Below, piece by piece: positions 1 through 7,210 of a stretch of DNA of 44,443 nt. How positions within the stretch are numbered: position 1 is the stretch's first letter; every line of letters starts with the position of its first letter. The notes under the pieces were generated by a model, which was given only the letters and a program-made list of their open reading frames with translations, searched no databases and was not told the DNA's origin. Source of the stretch: Clostridiales bacterium (GTDB taxonomy: Bacteria > Bacillota > Clostridia > Oscillospirales > CAG-272); the NCBI GenBank assembly GCA_016282315.1, contig JAEEKG010000092.1, forward strand, positions 1 through 44,443, in the 5' to 3' direction. The position numbers and the translations under genes were made by a program.

Positions 1-137
1 CATCGCTAATTTTTTAAAAAATCGATGGGTGGGGGTCTTTTAAGGTATGCCCTCGACATAACTTACGATAACCAATTATGTGGCCTTTCTTGTCACTCTT
101 TTTTCGACAAAGGTATTGACTTCATACCATTAGACTT
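1..137. other. Left window edge, no assigned gene
   Basis: This stretch lies downstream of the LexA-type gene. On the minus strand an open frame of about 37 codons runs from about 119 to a stop near 10, rich in Lys and His, but no start codon is visible in it, so it is either a gene remnant or chance. A short A/T palindrome lies at 9-22. Nothing here can be assigned. Confidence 0.3.
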
Positions 138-782
138 TTACAACACATCCCGCACGGGTTTGTGGATTACAAACTCAACTATTCCATAAATAGTCCAATT
201 TCCTGTCGGATAAACATCATAAACCCTTTTTCCGTTTTCCGTTTCATCATTTGCCGCCTTAAGATAATCCTTATTATTCTTTCTCGCATAGATTTTACAA
301 GTTGCTTCCTGATCATCAAGTATGGCGATTATGGTCTGACCATAATCTGCAACAGAAGACAATCTAACCACCAATAAGTCGCCGTCAAATATGCCACGGT
401 TTATCATACTGGGACCTTTAGCATGCAAAATCACATGTTCTGCTGAACCAAATATCTCATCCGGCAGCGCAACACAAGCTTCAATATCCTCTATCGCTTC
501 AGATGGCTGCCCACAACGGACTGCACCGACAATAAAAGTATTATGACTTCCCTTTTTCTTTATAAAGTCAGGCAAAGCAATTTGCTTCCATCCGCCATTA
601 TTTTCTGTTTTGATAAGATTTCTCTTTTTCAGATGACCAATATATCTGGAAACCACCGCAAGCGAAGAAAAATGGCAACTATCCATAATCACTCTGTAAG
701 TAGGAGTCTTTCCTTCCCTTGTTTGATAGTCCTGGATAAATTGCAATGTTTCACTCATTTTGCTCTCATCAATTACTTTCAT
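138..782 (-). CDS. lexA: LexA-type SOS repressor (S24 self-cleaving)
   Basis: A 214-residue protein of about LexA length. Residues 10-60 match the LexA winged helix (FIQDYQ, then GKTPTYR, then a recognition-helix-like SSLAVVSRYIGHL). The C-terminal half is an S24 peptidase fold: the cleavage site is Cys90-Gly91 (LexA usually has Ala-Gly, UmuD-type proteins have Cys-Gly), the nucleophile is Ser125 in GPSM and the likely general base is Lys163. By family knowledge it represses DNA-damage genes and cleaves itself when RecA is activated. The ATG at 782 has AAGGAA about 9 bases upstream. A palindrome over the predicted transcription start suggests self-repression. It could instead be a LexA paralogue or an UmuD-like partner, since the expected downstream gene is outside the window. 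Confidence 0.85.
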   Translation of the reverse strand: MKVIDESKMSETLQFIQDYQTREGKTPTYRVIMDSCHFSSLAVVSRYIGHLKKRNLIKTENNGGWKQIALPDFIKKKGSHNTFIVGAVRCGQPSEAIEDIEACVALPDEIFGSAEHVILHAKGPSMINRGIFDGDLLVVRLSSVADYGQTIIAILDDQEATCKIYARKNNKDYLKAANDETENGKRVYDVYPTGNWTIYGIVEFVIHKPVRDVL

Positions 783-796
783 TTCTTTTTCCTTTC

Positions 797-813
797 GGGA
801 ACTTAATGTTCCC
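797..813 (-). promoter_or_regulatory. Palindromic operator of the lexA gene
   Basis: A perfect inverted repeat GGGAAC-N5-GTTCCC lies between the -10 box and the start codon, over the expected transcription start. The inner GAAC/GTTC half-sites resemble the Gram-positive LexA box (CGAAC-N4-GTTCG) but with a 5-base spacer. Autoregulation is inferred. Confidence 0.7.
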
Positions 814-817
814 TTAT

Positions 818-846
818 ATTATAAAAAGAAAACCCGCTTTTGTCAA
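818..846 (-). promoter_or_regulatory. Consensus sigma-A promoter of lexA
   Basis: On the minus strand TTGACA (841-846) and TATAAT (818-823) are separated by exactly 17 bases, a full consensus match. The -35 hexamer occupies the loop of the terminator hairpin of the upstream gene. Confidence 0.85.
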
Positions 847-854
847 CGGGTTTT
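824..854 (-). terminator. Rho-independent terminator after the WYL gene
   Basis: On the minus strand an 8-bp stem AAAACCCG/CGGGTTTT (847-854 with 829-836) has a 10-base loop and is followed by C and five T. It begins 32 bases after the WYL gene stop codon. It overlaps the lexA promoter. Confidence 0.75.
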
Positions 855-885
855 GATGATTTGAGGTGTGGAAGTTTTTGCCCAC

Positions 886-1845
886 CTATAAATACTTTGT
901 TATTAATTCATTGAATTTTTCAACAACATCTTCTGGTCCTAAAATTCTCATTGCTCCTCTGGAAGCCAATACCCAGCCGAAGAACAGTCCACTTACTTTA
1001 ACATCAACAGTGGCTTTAAAATGTTCTGAATCAATAATCTCTGTCTTTACTCCTTCTCCAAACTTGTCGATCACACTATCCATAAGTTCGTTTTCGCATA
1101 AAAGTTCAACCGTTGAAACATTGCCGCCCATCATTGAAAATTCCTTATCAAAGAAATCAGAAACACTAAAATCATTTGGAGCATCTACTCTTTCTGAATC
1201 CAAAATCTCAAGGTCTGTCATGCGGTCAAGTCTGAACTTTAACACTTTATTTTTATAGTAATCACCACAGCCAACAACATAATACATATCATTGTTCCAT
1301 ATCAATGATAAAGGTGAAAATACATATATCTTCCCGTCTTGTTTCAAAACCTTTTCCTTTTGAGCATTATAATCGAAATAACAGAAAGAGATTTTTCGAT
1401 TTGCAATAATTGCTTTTTGAATCATCTCAACATTATAGGGAAGATTGACATTATCCGCCTTTACCCGACTACCAATGTATAGTTGCCTTTTAAGAATATC
1501 ACCTTTATAAGTTCCGACAAGAGTAGATAACTTTTCAATTAGTTCCCTACTATGTTTTTCTGAAATAAATCTGCTTGATTGAACAGCATCAACAAGGACT
1601 TTTACCTCCGCAAGCGTAAATGGACGCGAGTGCATATAGTATAGATTCTGTGTACTTCTAATACAACAAATGTCATACCCGACATTAATCAATTCAGATA
1701 TGCATTCAGATATAGTTTTTCTGTCTGCATCAAGATTTTGTTTAGCAAGATACTCGTTAATGCCCTTTATAGACACAGAATGATCTTCATCTGTTTTATC
1801 ATGAAGATATTTCAGTATTAGAAGAAGCCTGTTATAATTCTTCAT
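886..1845 (-). CDS. WYL-domain transcriptional regulator
   Basis: A 319-residue protein. Residues 1-60 form a DeoR-like winged helix (NRLLLILKYLHD... KTISECISELINVGYDI). The middle carries the WYL signature (LIWNNDMYYVVG) followed by KFRLDRM, typical of the ligand-binding WYL module, and a WCX-like C-terminal part. Such proteins usually bind nucleic acid or nucleotide ligands and control defence, DNA damage or metabolic genes; the target here is unknown. A TATAAT-like box lies at 1885-1890 but no convincing -35 was seen. It ends at a clear terminator, so it is probably monocistronic. It is not obviously tied to the polysaccharide locus. Confidence 0.85.
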   Translation of the reverse strand: MKNYNRLLLILKYLHDKTDEDHSVSIKGINEYLAKQNLDADRKTISECISELINVGYDICCIRSTQNLYYMHSRPFTLAEVKVLVDAVQSSRFISEKHSRELIEKLSTLVGTYKGDILKRQLYIGSRVKADNVNLPYNVEMIQKAIIANRKISFCYFDYNAQKEKVLKQDGKIYVFSPLSLIWNNDMYYVVGCGDYYKNKVLKFRLDRMTDLEILDSERVDAPNDFSVSDFFDKEFSMMGGNVSTVELLCENELMDSVIDKFGEGVKTEIIDSEHFKATVDVKVSGLFFGWVLASRGAMRILGPEDVVEKFNELITKYL

Positions 1846-1891
1846 TTGAAGTAAAAAACCTTCTTTTTCAGATAACGTATTTTTATTATAC

Positions 1892-2729
1892 TCAAAAAAC
1901 GATTGAGCTGCCGCTCTCGGGCAAATACACGTCGGCGAGGAGCGGAAATCCGTTTTTGTCGTAATAATCTTCTTTTAGTTTTTGCAGTACACTCTCGGCT
2001 TTATTTTTCTCGACGAGCACGGCGATACAACCGCCAAGCCCTGCGCCGAGCATTTGCGATCCGAGCACGCCGTCGGTGCTGTTAAGCATATCGCAAAGCG
2101 CGTCGATCTCGGGAATTGAACAACCGTAAGCGCCAGGCTGAAGAGCGATATCTGCTTCTTCTTCGGAGCATTTTATCAGATATTCGTCGGTAATCTTCAT
2201 CGGGAAATTGCCCGAAACTCTGTCGCCGTTGTGGCTGATCTTCATCAGCTCGCCGAGGCCTTTATAGTCGCCTCTTTCGAGGTATTCAAGGCACTCTTTG
2301 CTCCTTGCGCACTCGCTGATCCCGAACAGAGCGACTCCGCGAAGATCGTACGTACCCGGGTCGGCATGAGATGAGAAGATATGTTCGATTTTGTCCTTGT
2401 TTTCGGGCATCAAGTCGAGTATTTCTTCTCTTGTCGCCGTTTCGGGAAGGCGTTTGAGCATTTTATAGATGCTCGAATACGGTCTTATCACTGCCGCGTC
2501 GCGGAGTTCGACCATATTGTACTCGGGAAAATACTTTTTCATCAGCATAAAGCTGATTTCGTAAGCCGCGACTTTGGCGTTAAATTTGTTTTTGCTACCT
2601 TCTGCCTTGTTGCTTTTGATGTTGCTGTTCGCGAGAATGATCGCGTAATCGTCGGAGAACGCCTCGCTGTTTCCGACATAAAACGGCTTGAAACCGAGTT
2701 GCGTTATTCTTCCTTTTTCGCTGCTGCAG
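1892..2729 (-). pseudogene. 3' part of disrupted nucleotidyltransferase/galactokinase fusion
   Basis: This is the C-terminal piece of the gene whose first part lies at 5559-7093. The frame is open from the element border (about residue 512 of the restored protein) to the stop at 1892. It carries the C-terminal GHMP kinase half, including the glycine-rich motif GAGLGGCIAVL near the end (galactokinase motif 3). The internal ATG at 2548 gives a 218-codon frame but is only an internal methionine. Its codons lie in the same register (lowest coordinate equal to 2 modulo 3) as those of the 5' part, so the two halves join without a shift. Base composition is visibly more GC-rich than in the genes from 7211 on. 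Without the ATP and substrate residues of the first half this piece should have no kinase activity. Confidence 0.85.
2724..2729. repeat. Target site duplication, left copy (CTGCAG)
   Basis: CTGCAG directly abuts the left end of the IS21-family element and is repeated at 5559-5564 at the other end. Six bases fits the 4-8 bp duplications of this family. The hexamer is itself palindromic, so the exact border could shift slightly. Confidence 0.75.
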
Positions 2730-2774
2730 ATTGACCGTAAGAACGGCCAGCGAAGACACTATTCCCGGCCAGGT

Positions 2775-2808
2775 AAAGACATAATTCCCGGTCAAACAAA
2801 GACATAAT
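2775..2808 (+). repeat. IS21 subterminal inverted repeat, left
   Basis: Thirty-four bases that match the reverse complement of 5503-5536 without mismatch. The unit AAAGACATAAT occurs twice, about 23 bases apart, with CCCGGTCAAAC between. A further diverged copy (GAAGACACTATTCCCGG) lies outward at about 2752-2768. Confidence 0.9.
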
Positions 2809-2832
2809 AACGGGCCAACTTTTTGCTTTCGG

Positions 2833-2870
2833 CTATAATAGAATCACCCCTTGCGGGGAATCTATTATAG
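2833..2870 (+). promoter_or_regulatory. Hairpin in front of istA
   Basis: CTATAATAGA (2833-2842) pairs with TCTATTATAG (2861-2870), and CCCC with GGGG inside it. The stem ends exactly at the GGAGG ribosome binding site (2870-2874). In several insertion sequences such hairpins mask the transposase start in read-through transcripts from outside; that role is inferred here. One stem arm also holds TATAAT, so it could contain an element promoter -10 box. Confidence 0.6.
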
Positions 2871-2881
2871 GAGGTCCGTTT

Positions 2882-4471
2882 ATGGACTACAAACGAGTGC
2901 TGCGGCTCCATTATGTCAATGGAATGAGTAGCAGAGCCATTTCTGAGAGCACAGGAGATGGCAAAACCACAATTAACGACTTTTTGAATCGATTCAGAGA
3001 GAGTAATGTGCTCACCTGGCCTCTTTCTGAAGATATCACCAATGAAACCATTGGCGAGTTGTTGTATCAAAAACCCGGCAACATCTGTGGTGATGAGTAT
3101 TACCGCACATTTAGCGAAGAAGAAGTCCATCGAAAGTTAGCCAAGAAAGGCGAAACGCTTCTTCATCTTTGGAAGCTCTACAATGCTGAAGGCGAAGTAG
3201 ATGGGAAGCGGCCTTTGAGTTACCGCCAGTACTGCCGCCGTTACGCAAACTGGATGGGCAACAAGAATGTGACGTTCCATATTCAGCGGTACCCGGGCGT
3301 AAACCTGGAACTGGATTTTGCCGGCAAAACGCTATGGCTTCATGATTCGCGAAGCTCAGACGTTCTTACTAAGGTGACGATCTTTGTTGCCGCCTTATCC
3401 TTTAGCGACTATTTCTATGTCGAAGGAATGACCAATTGCGATATTGGAAACTGGATTCGCGTTAACAATAACGCGTTGAAGTATTTCGGCGGCGTTACGC
3501 AGACTGTTACACCGGACAACTGTAAAGTGGCAGTTACCCAAAACAAGGACTGGATTGATCCGAGTTTGAACAAGGAGTTCCAGGCCTGGGCAGCTCATAA
3601 CGGGACGGTAATTCTTCCCGCCAAAGTTAAGTCCCCACGATGGAAACCCAATGTTGAGGGGCACGTAAAAATCGTTACGATGCATATCCTTATGGATATG
3701 GACGAGATGACTTTCTATTCTTTGGAAGAACTCAATACTGTCCTCTGGGAAAAGATGAACCGTGAAAACCGAGTTAATTTCGAAAAGCTCAGTTATTCGC
3801 GCAAGGATCTGTTTGAAAAAGAAGAGAAAGATACCTTACAACCTCTTCCGGAAAGCCAGTATGAATATCTCGTGCGGAAAATGGTTACTGTAAGTCCGGA
3901 TTTCTCGTTTGTCTATGATTCCGTCCATTATTCTATGCCCAGAAGATACCTCAAGAAGCAATTGGAGATTCGTGCTGGTGACACTAAAATCTATGTTTAC
4001 AATTCCAATGGCGATTTGATTCGAACCCATGAACGAAGTTATACTCCGAAAAGTTGGGTTGTGATTCCTTCCGATATGCCCAAGGAATACAGCGATTACA
4101 GCTACTGGAATACGCCCTATTTCTTAGGAAAAGCAGGAAGAATAGGGCCCAATACGAGGGCTTTAATACAACGTGTAATAGAGAAATATGATTTTCCAGT
4201 ACAGTCTTACCGCAGCTGCTTTGGCATTCTTCGATTTGCCGAAAGATATGGAAATGAAGCTCTGGAAGCATGCTGCAAAAATGCAATCCTCTATGGCAAA
4301 TGTAGCTATAACTACGTTTCCACCACCATCTCTTCGTTCGTTACTTTCGATTCACCGCAGGACCATAACACCGTTTCTGAAGTATCTGCATCCTTTGGCG
4401 AATACAAAGATGATGATACACAGTATTCATTGGAAAACCTTCTGAAAAAGCAGGAGGTGTCCCATGAATGA
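2882..4471 (+). CDS. istA: IS21-family transposase IstA
   Basis: A 529-residue DDE transposase. The N-terminus has a helix-turn-helix (MSSRAISESTGDGKTTINDFL, about residues 15-36). The integrase core shows Asp145 (ELDFAG), Asp212 (VTPDNCK) and Glu259 (WKPNVEGHV), the order and spacing expected for the family. The C-terminal half after about 340 is the family's DNA-binding region. IstA cuts and joins the element ends; IstB is its ATPase partner. The start at 2882 follows GGAGG by 7 bases. The stop overlaps the istB start by 8 bases, implying coupled translation. Confidence 0.93.
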   Translation: MDYKRVLRLHYVNGMSSRAISESTGDGKTTINDFLNRFRESNVLTWPLSEDITNETIGELLYQKPGNICGDEYYRTFSEEEVHRKLAKKGETLLHLWKLYNAEGEVDGKRPLSYRQYCRRYANWMGNKNVTFHIQRYPGVNLELDFAGKTLWLHDSRSSDVLTKVTIFVAALSFSDYFYVEGMTNCDIGNWIRVNNNALKYFGGVTQTVTPDNCKVAVTQNKDWIDPSLNKEFQAWAAHNGTVILPAKVKSPRWKPNVEGHVKIVTMHILMDMDEMTFYSLEELNTVLWEKMNRENRVNFEKLSYSRKDLFEKEEKDTLQPLPESQYEYLVRKMVTVSPDFSFVYDSVHYSMPRRYLKKQLEIRAGDTKIYVYNSNGDLIRTHERSYTPKSWVVIPSDMPKEYSDYSYWNTPYFLGKAGRIGPNTRALIQRVIEKYDFPVQSYRSCFGILRFAERYGNEALEACCKNAILYGKCSYNYVSTTISSFVTFDSPQDHNTVSEVSASFGEYKDDDTQYSLENLLKKQEVSHE

Positions 4472-5198
4472 CTTGATTTATGACGTTGAGAAAATGCTGG
4501 ATGAACTTGGCATGACTACTGCGGCAATTCAATGGAAAAAGCTGCTGGATGATCCTGATTTTGGTCATTATTCTCCGCGACAATTGCTATGTGAGGTTCT
4601 AACTCCGCAATACGAGGAGATGCTGAATAAGCGGTATGAAACCAACCTCAAATTCAGCAACCTCATTGACCGAAGTGCCAGGACTGAAAATCTGAGAACC
4701 GGAAATGGACGAAAGTACAATGACGAAACAGTCCAACAAGTATTGTCTTTTCGGTTCGTTTCAACCGGACAGAATATTGGTGTCTATGGCAAAACAGGTG
4801 CTGGCAAGTCTTACTTTCTGTCTGCACTTTGTAACGAAGCTTGCCGATTGAATTATCGCTGCCAAATACACGACTATTGCGATATGATTGATGAGCTGCG
4901 CAGACTAAACAATAATAATGTGGAAAAATATACAAAGCGGCTGAAATACTACTCCAGGCTGAGGATTCTTTTTATCGATGACTTTTGCATTAGCAGGTAT
5001 CCTGAAGAAGGCGTAAACATTCTCTACCACTTGCTGAAAAGCAGAGATGATCTCCATTATCCGACCGTGTTTAATTCTCAATACGCACCAAGCGACTGGA
5101 GTACTCAACTTGGATCTGATCCAAACTGTTATGGGAAAGTGGATGGCATCCGCCGCCGGCTTACCAATGGATATACCATTGAAATAGTGAAGCTATGA
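4464..5198 (+). CDS. istB: IS21-family ATPase IstB
   Basis: A 244-residue AAA+ ATPase with an N-terminal helical domain, Walker A GKTGAGKS at 109-116 and Walker B ILFIDDF at about 168-174. IstB assembles on target DNA and stimulates IstA. Length and motifs are normal for the family. An AGGAGG sequence lies inside the istA end, just upstream of the ATG at 4464. The stop TGA overlaps ATGA of a 74-codon open frame that follows. Confidence 0.93.
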   Translation: MNDLIYDVEKMLDELGMTTAAIQWKKLLDDPDFGHYSPRQLLCEVLTPQYEEMLNKRYETNLKFSNLIDRSARTENLRTGNGRKYNDETVQQVLSFRFVSTGQNIGVYGKTGAGKSYFLSALCNEACRLNYRCQIHDYCDMIDELRRLNNNNVEKYTKRLKYYSRLRILFIDDFCISRYPEEGVNILYHLLKSRDDLHYPTVFNSQYAPSDWSTQLGSDPNCYGKVDGIRRRLTNGYTIEIVKL

Positions 5199-5502
5199 GA
5201 TATTACAACTCTTTCGCCTTCACAGGTACTCCCCTCGTAACGGGGGACCAGTCCCCCGAACCCCCAGAGGTTTATCGCTTTGAGTCTGAAGGGGCTCAGG
5301 CTACCGGTATCTTTTGGACGTTGAATAACAAAAAAGGCGATACCGTACAGCATCGCCCCAACAGACACCAGAAGGCGCTCGAGTTGGTCCTCACCATTGC
5401 TCTATCCTCCAACTGGTAAAGTAAGCATAACACTATACAACGAAAAATTCAAGTGTTCCCGGCCAATTTCTGGCCGCCAATTGTGACCAAATGTGGCCGG
5501 GA
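5199..5502 (+). other. IS21 3' tail, non-coding with GC-rich hairpin
   Basis: About 300 bases between istB and the right repeat. An open frame of 74 codons (5195-5419) overlaps the istB stop by ATGA, but its composition looks unlike a protein and I recognise nothing in it. CGGGGGAC (5241-5248) and GTCCCCCG (5251-5258) form a strong hairpin or palindrome. GAGG or GGAGG starts and a T-run are absent, so it is not a typical terminator. Confidence 0.4.
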
Positions 5503-5536
5503 ATTATGTCTTTGTTTGACCGGGAATTATGTCTTT
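5503..5536 (-). repeat. IS21 subterminal inverted repeat, right
   Basis: Exact reverse complement of 2775-2808. It lies 22 bases from the right border of the element. Confidence 0.9.
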
Positions 5537-5558
5537 AGTGGCCGGGCTGAATGGCCAT

Positions 5559-5564
5559 CTGCAG
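5559..5564. repeat. Target site duplication, right copy (CTGCAG)
   Basis: Second copy of the 6-bp duplication, directly next to the right border of the IS21-family element. Confidence 0.75.
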
Positions 5565-7093
5565 CTGCACTTCATCGCCGCGTGATCGCCGGCGCCGCCG
5601 CGCGTTCCGACAAACCATTCACCTTCACCGCACCAATCGATAAACTGTGCGTTTGAAACGGAAATACAGTTTAGCGCAGTTACCGCCTCCGCCGTCGCAA
5701 CGACGATGCTCGACGAAGACGAAAGCCCCGCCGCCATGGGAATATTGCCGTCCATTAGAATATTCATCCCGCAGATCGGCGCATCAAGCGAAAATTGTAT
5801 GCGAGCGATAATAGCGATTATGTAATTGTACCACGCGCCTTTGTGCGCGCTGACAAAATTCTTTATCCCATCCGATTCGATGAACGAAAGCCAGTCATTG
5901 TGCGGAGCACGGGCCATCATTTCGTCGATGTTGAATTCAAAATCGGAATAGGTCGGATTTGTGTTTGAGACTCTTACCGTTCTGTCATCTCGCGGAGAAA
6001 CGATGAGCATCGTGTTCTTGTCGATCGCCATCACATTGGTGTTTCCGCCGCGGTGGTCGATATGTCTGCCAAGAATGTTCACTCGCCCGGGAGCACGTGT
6101 AATAATGGCCGGTTGATTGCCGTATTTTGAAATAAACGCTTTGAGCGCGCTTTTTTCGCGTTCGTCGGCAGTTGCTGTGAAATCGGACGCTTTCCGCATG
6201 AAATGGCGGCTCATGGCGATCAGTTCGGGTTTTGTCGAGTATGTCAAAACGTCGTTTTGATTTTTCACGACATAAAGCTCTGCCTCGTTGTTTTTGGCAA
6301 AATACTCCATTGTGTCGGTAACGTATATCTCGCCCTGAACGTTTTTCGGAGTACAGCTTTCGAGCACAGTTAGCGCGGCGTCGATTTCAAAGCGATACAG
6401 CGCCATATTCGTGTATTCGGAATTCAGAAGTTCGTCCGCGGTAAACGCTTGGCCGCAGATACGTACAGCGCCGTTGCTGTTCCCAACGAACCATTTTTTG
6501 CAGATCGCGGTTTCGTCGGCTTTTTTTATCGTCGATTCGATCTTTTTGTCGCCGAGCCCGAGTTTTTGCAGTTCATTTTTCCACTCGTCTTTCGATTTCG
6601 GCCATGCTTTCAGCATTGCAGCGTCGGCAAACTCGCAAATTCCGTAAGGTCTCCCGTCACGCATGGCAATGCGCCCTCCCGTCGGGTTGATGCCACTACG
6701 CTGAACGCCGTAAACGGCTTTACCTTTGAGATTCACGTAATCTTTCAGAATTGAAGACGAAATGATTTTGTCGCCGACGGAAACGATCACGTTTCCGCGA
6801 TAGCCCATATCTTTGAGCGCACGAAGACCGAGAAGCGTGGCGCTTCCCGTACCGTTCTGGACTTTTTGGTATACGAAAACAACGCCGGAAATGCCGTCAA
6901 GTGCGGCCATGACATCTTCAGCCATGTGACCGACAATGACGACGATTCTTTCAATTCCGGCGTCTTTCATATTCTGCACGACGCGACGAACGACAGGCAC
7001 CCCTGCACAGTCAAAGCAGACTTTGTTGTGTGAGTTGTCTTTCATTCTCGTCCCGCGACCGGCGGCGAGGACTATTGAGGCGATGTTAGGCAT
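5559..7093 (-). pseudogene. 5' part of disrupted nucleotidyltransferase/galactokinase fusion
   Basis: The first 511 codons of a gene that would encode 788 residues if the IS element were removed. Residues 1 to about 290 are a sugar-1-phosphate nucleotidyltransferase: VLAAGRGTRM near the start and VQNGTGSA, reminiscent of GlmU-type uridylyltransferases. From about 330 a galactokinase-like GHMP kinase follows: RAPGRVNILGRHIDHRGG (motif 1, with Arg where galactokinase has Glu), MAAGLSSSSSIV (ATP loop) and GTRGGAGDHAAMK. The insertion falls just after the last motif, so the kinase is split while the nucleotidyltransferase domain stays intact. Translation runs about 18 codons into the element to a stop at 5504. 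The expected reaction is phosphorylation of a free sugar and its conversion to an NDP-sugar, analogous in logic to bacterial Fkp; the sugar is unknown. Confidence 0.85.
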
Positions 7094-7210
7094 AAGTTAA
7101 TTCTTTCTTTAAATAACAATGTCATAATTGTTAAAGGCCGACAATTGATTTGTTATATAGAAATTATACATATAATATGGATAACAATTATTATTTGTGA
7201 TGTTTATACC

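Larger units (their letters stand above)
2730..5558 (+). mobile_element. Complete IS21-family insertion sequence
   Basis: A 2829-bp element with istA and istB in overlapping frames, subterminal repeats at both ends and a 6-bp target duplication. Left and right ends carry a perfect 34-bp inverted repeat (2775-2808 and 5503-5536) made of two copies of AAAGACATAAT. The left end has three units of about 23 bp, the right end two good ones plus a degenerate one, and the distance from the outer edge to the shared block differs (45 versus 22 bases). The multiple end repeats are characteristic of IS21 transposase binding sites. Both genes are intact, so the element may be active. It interrupts a sugar kinase fusion gene on the opposite strand. 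Confidence 0.92.

Noticed and set aside
1..120. Short Lys/His-rich frame near the left edge
   Set aside because: No start codon and no recognisable family; too short to call a gene or a remnant.
1903..2734. Plus-strand open frames opposite the galactokinase fragment
   Set aside because: Arg-rich shadow frames of a GC-rich gene on the other strand.
5195..5419. 74-codon open frame after istB
   Set aside because: It overlaps a GC-rich hairpin region and has no recognisable protein features; a passenger gene cannot be supported.
2732..5557. IS borders set to a TG...CA terminus
   Set aside because: That placement leaves no direct target duplication, whereas 2730-5558 gives a 6-bp duplication and a restored reading frame.
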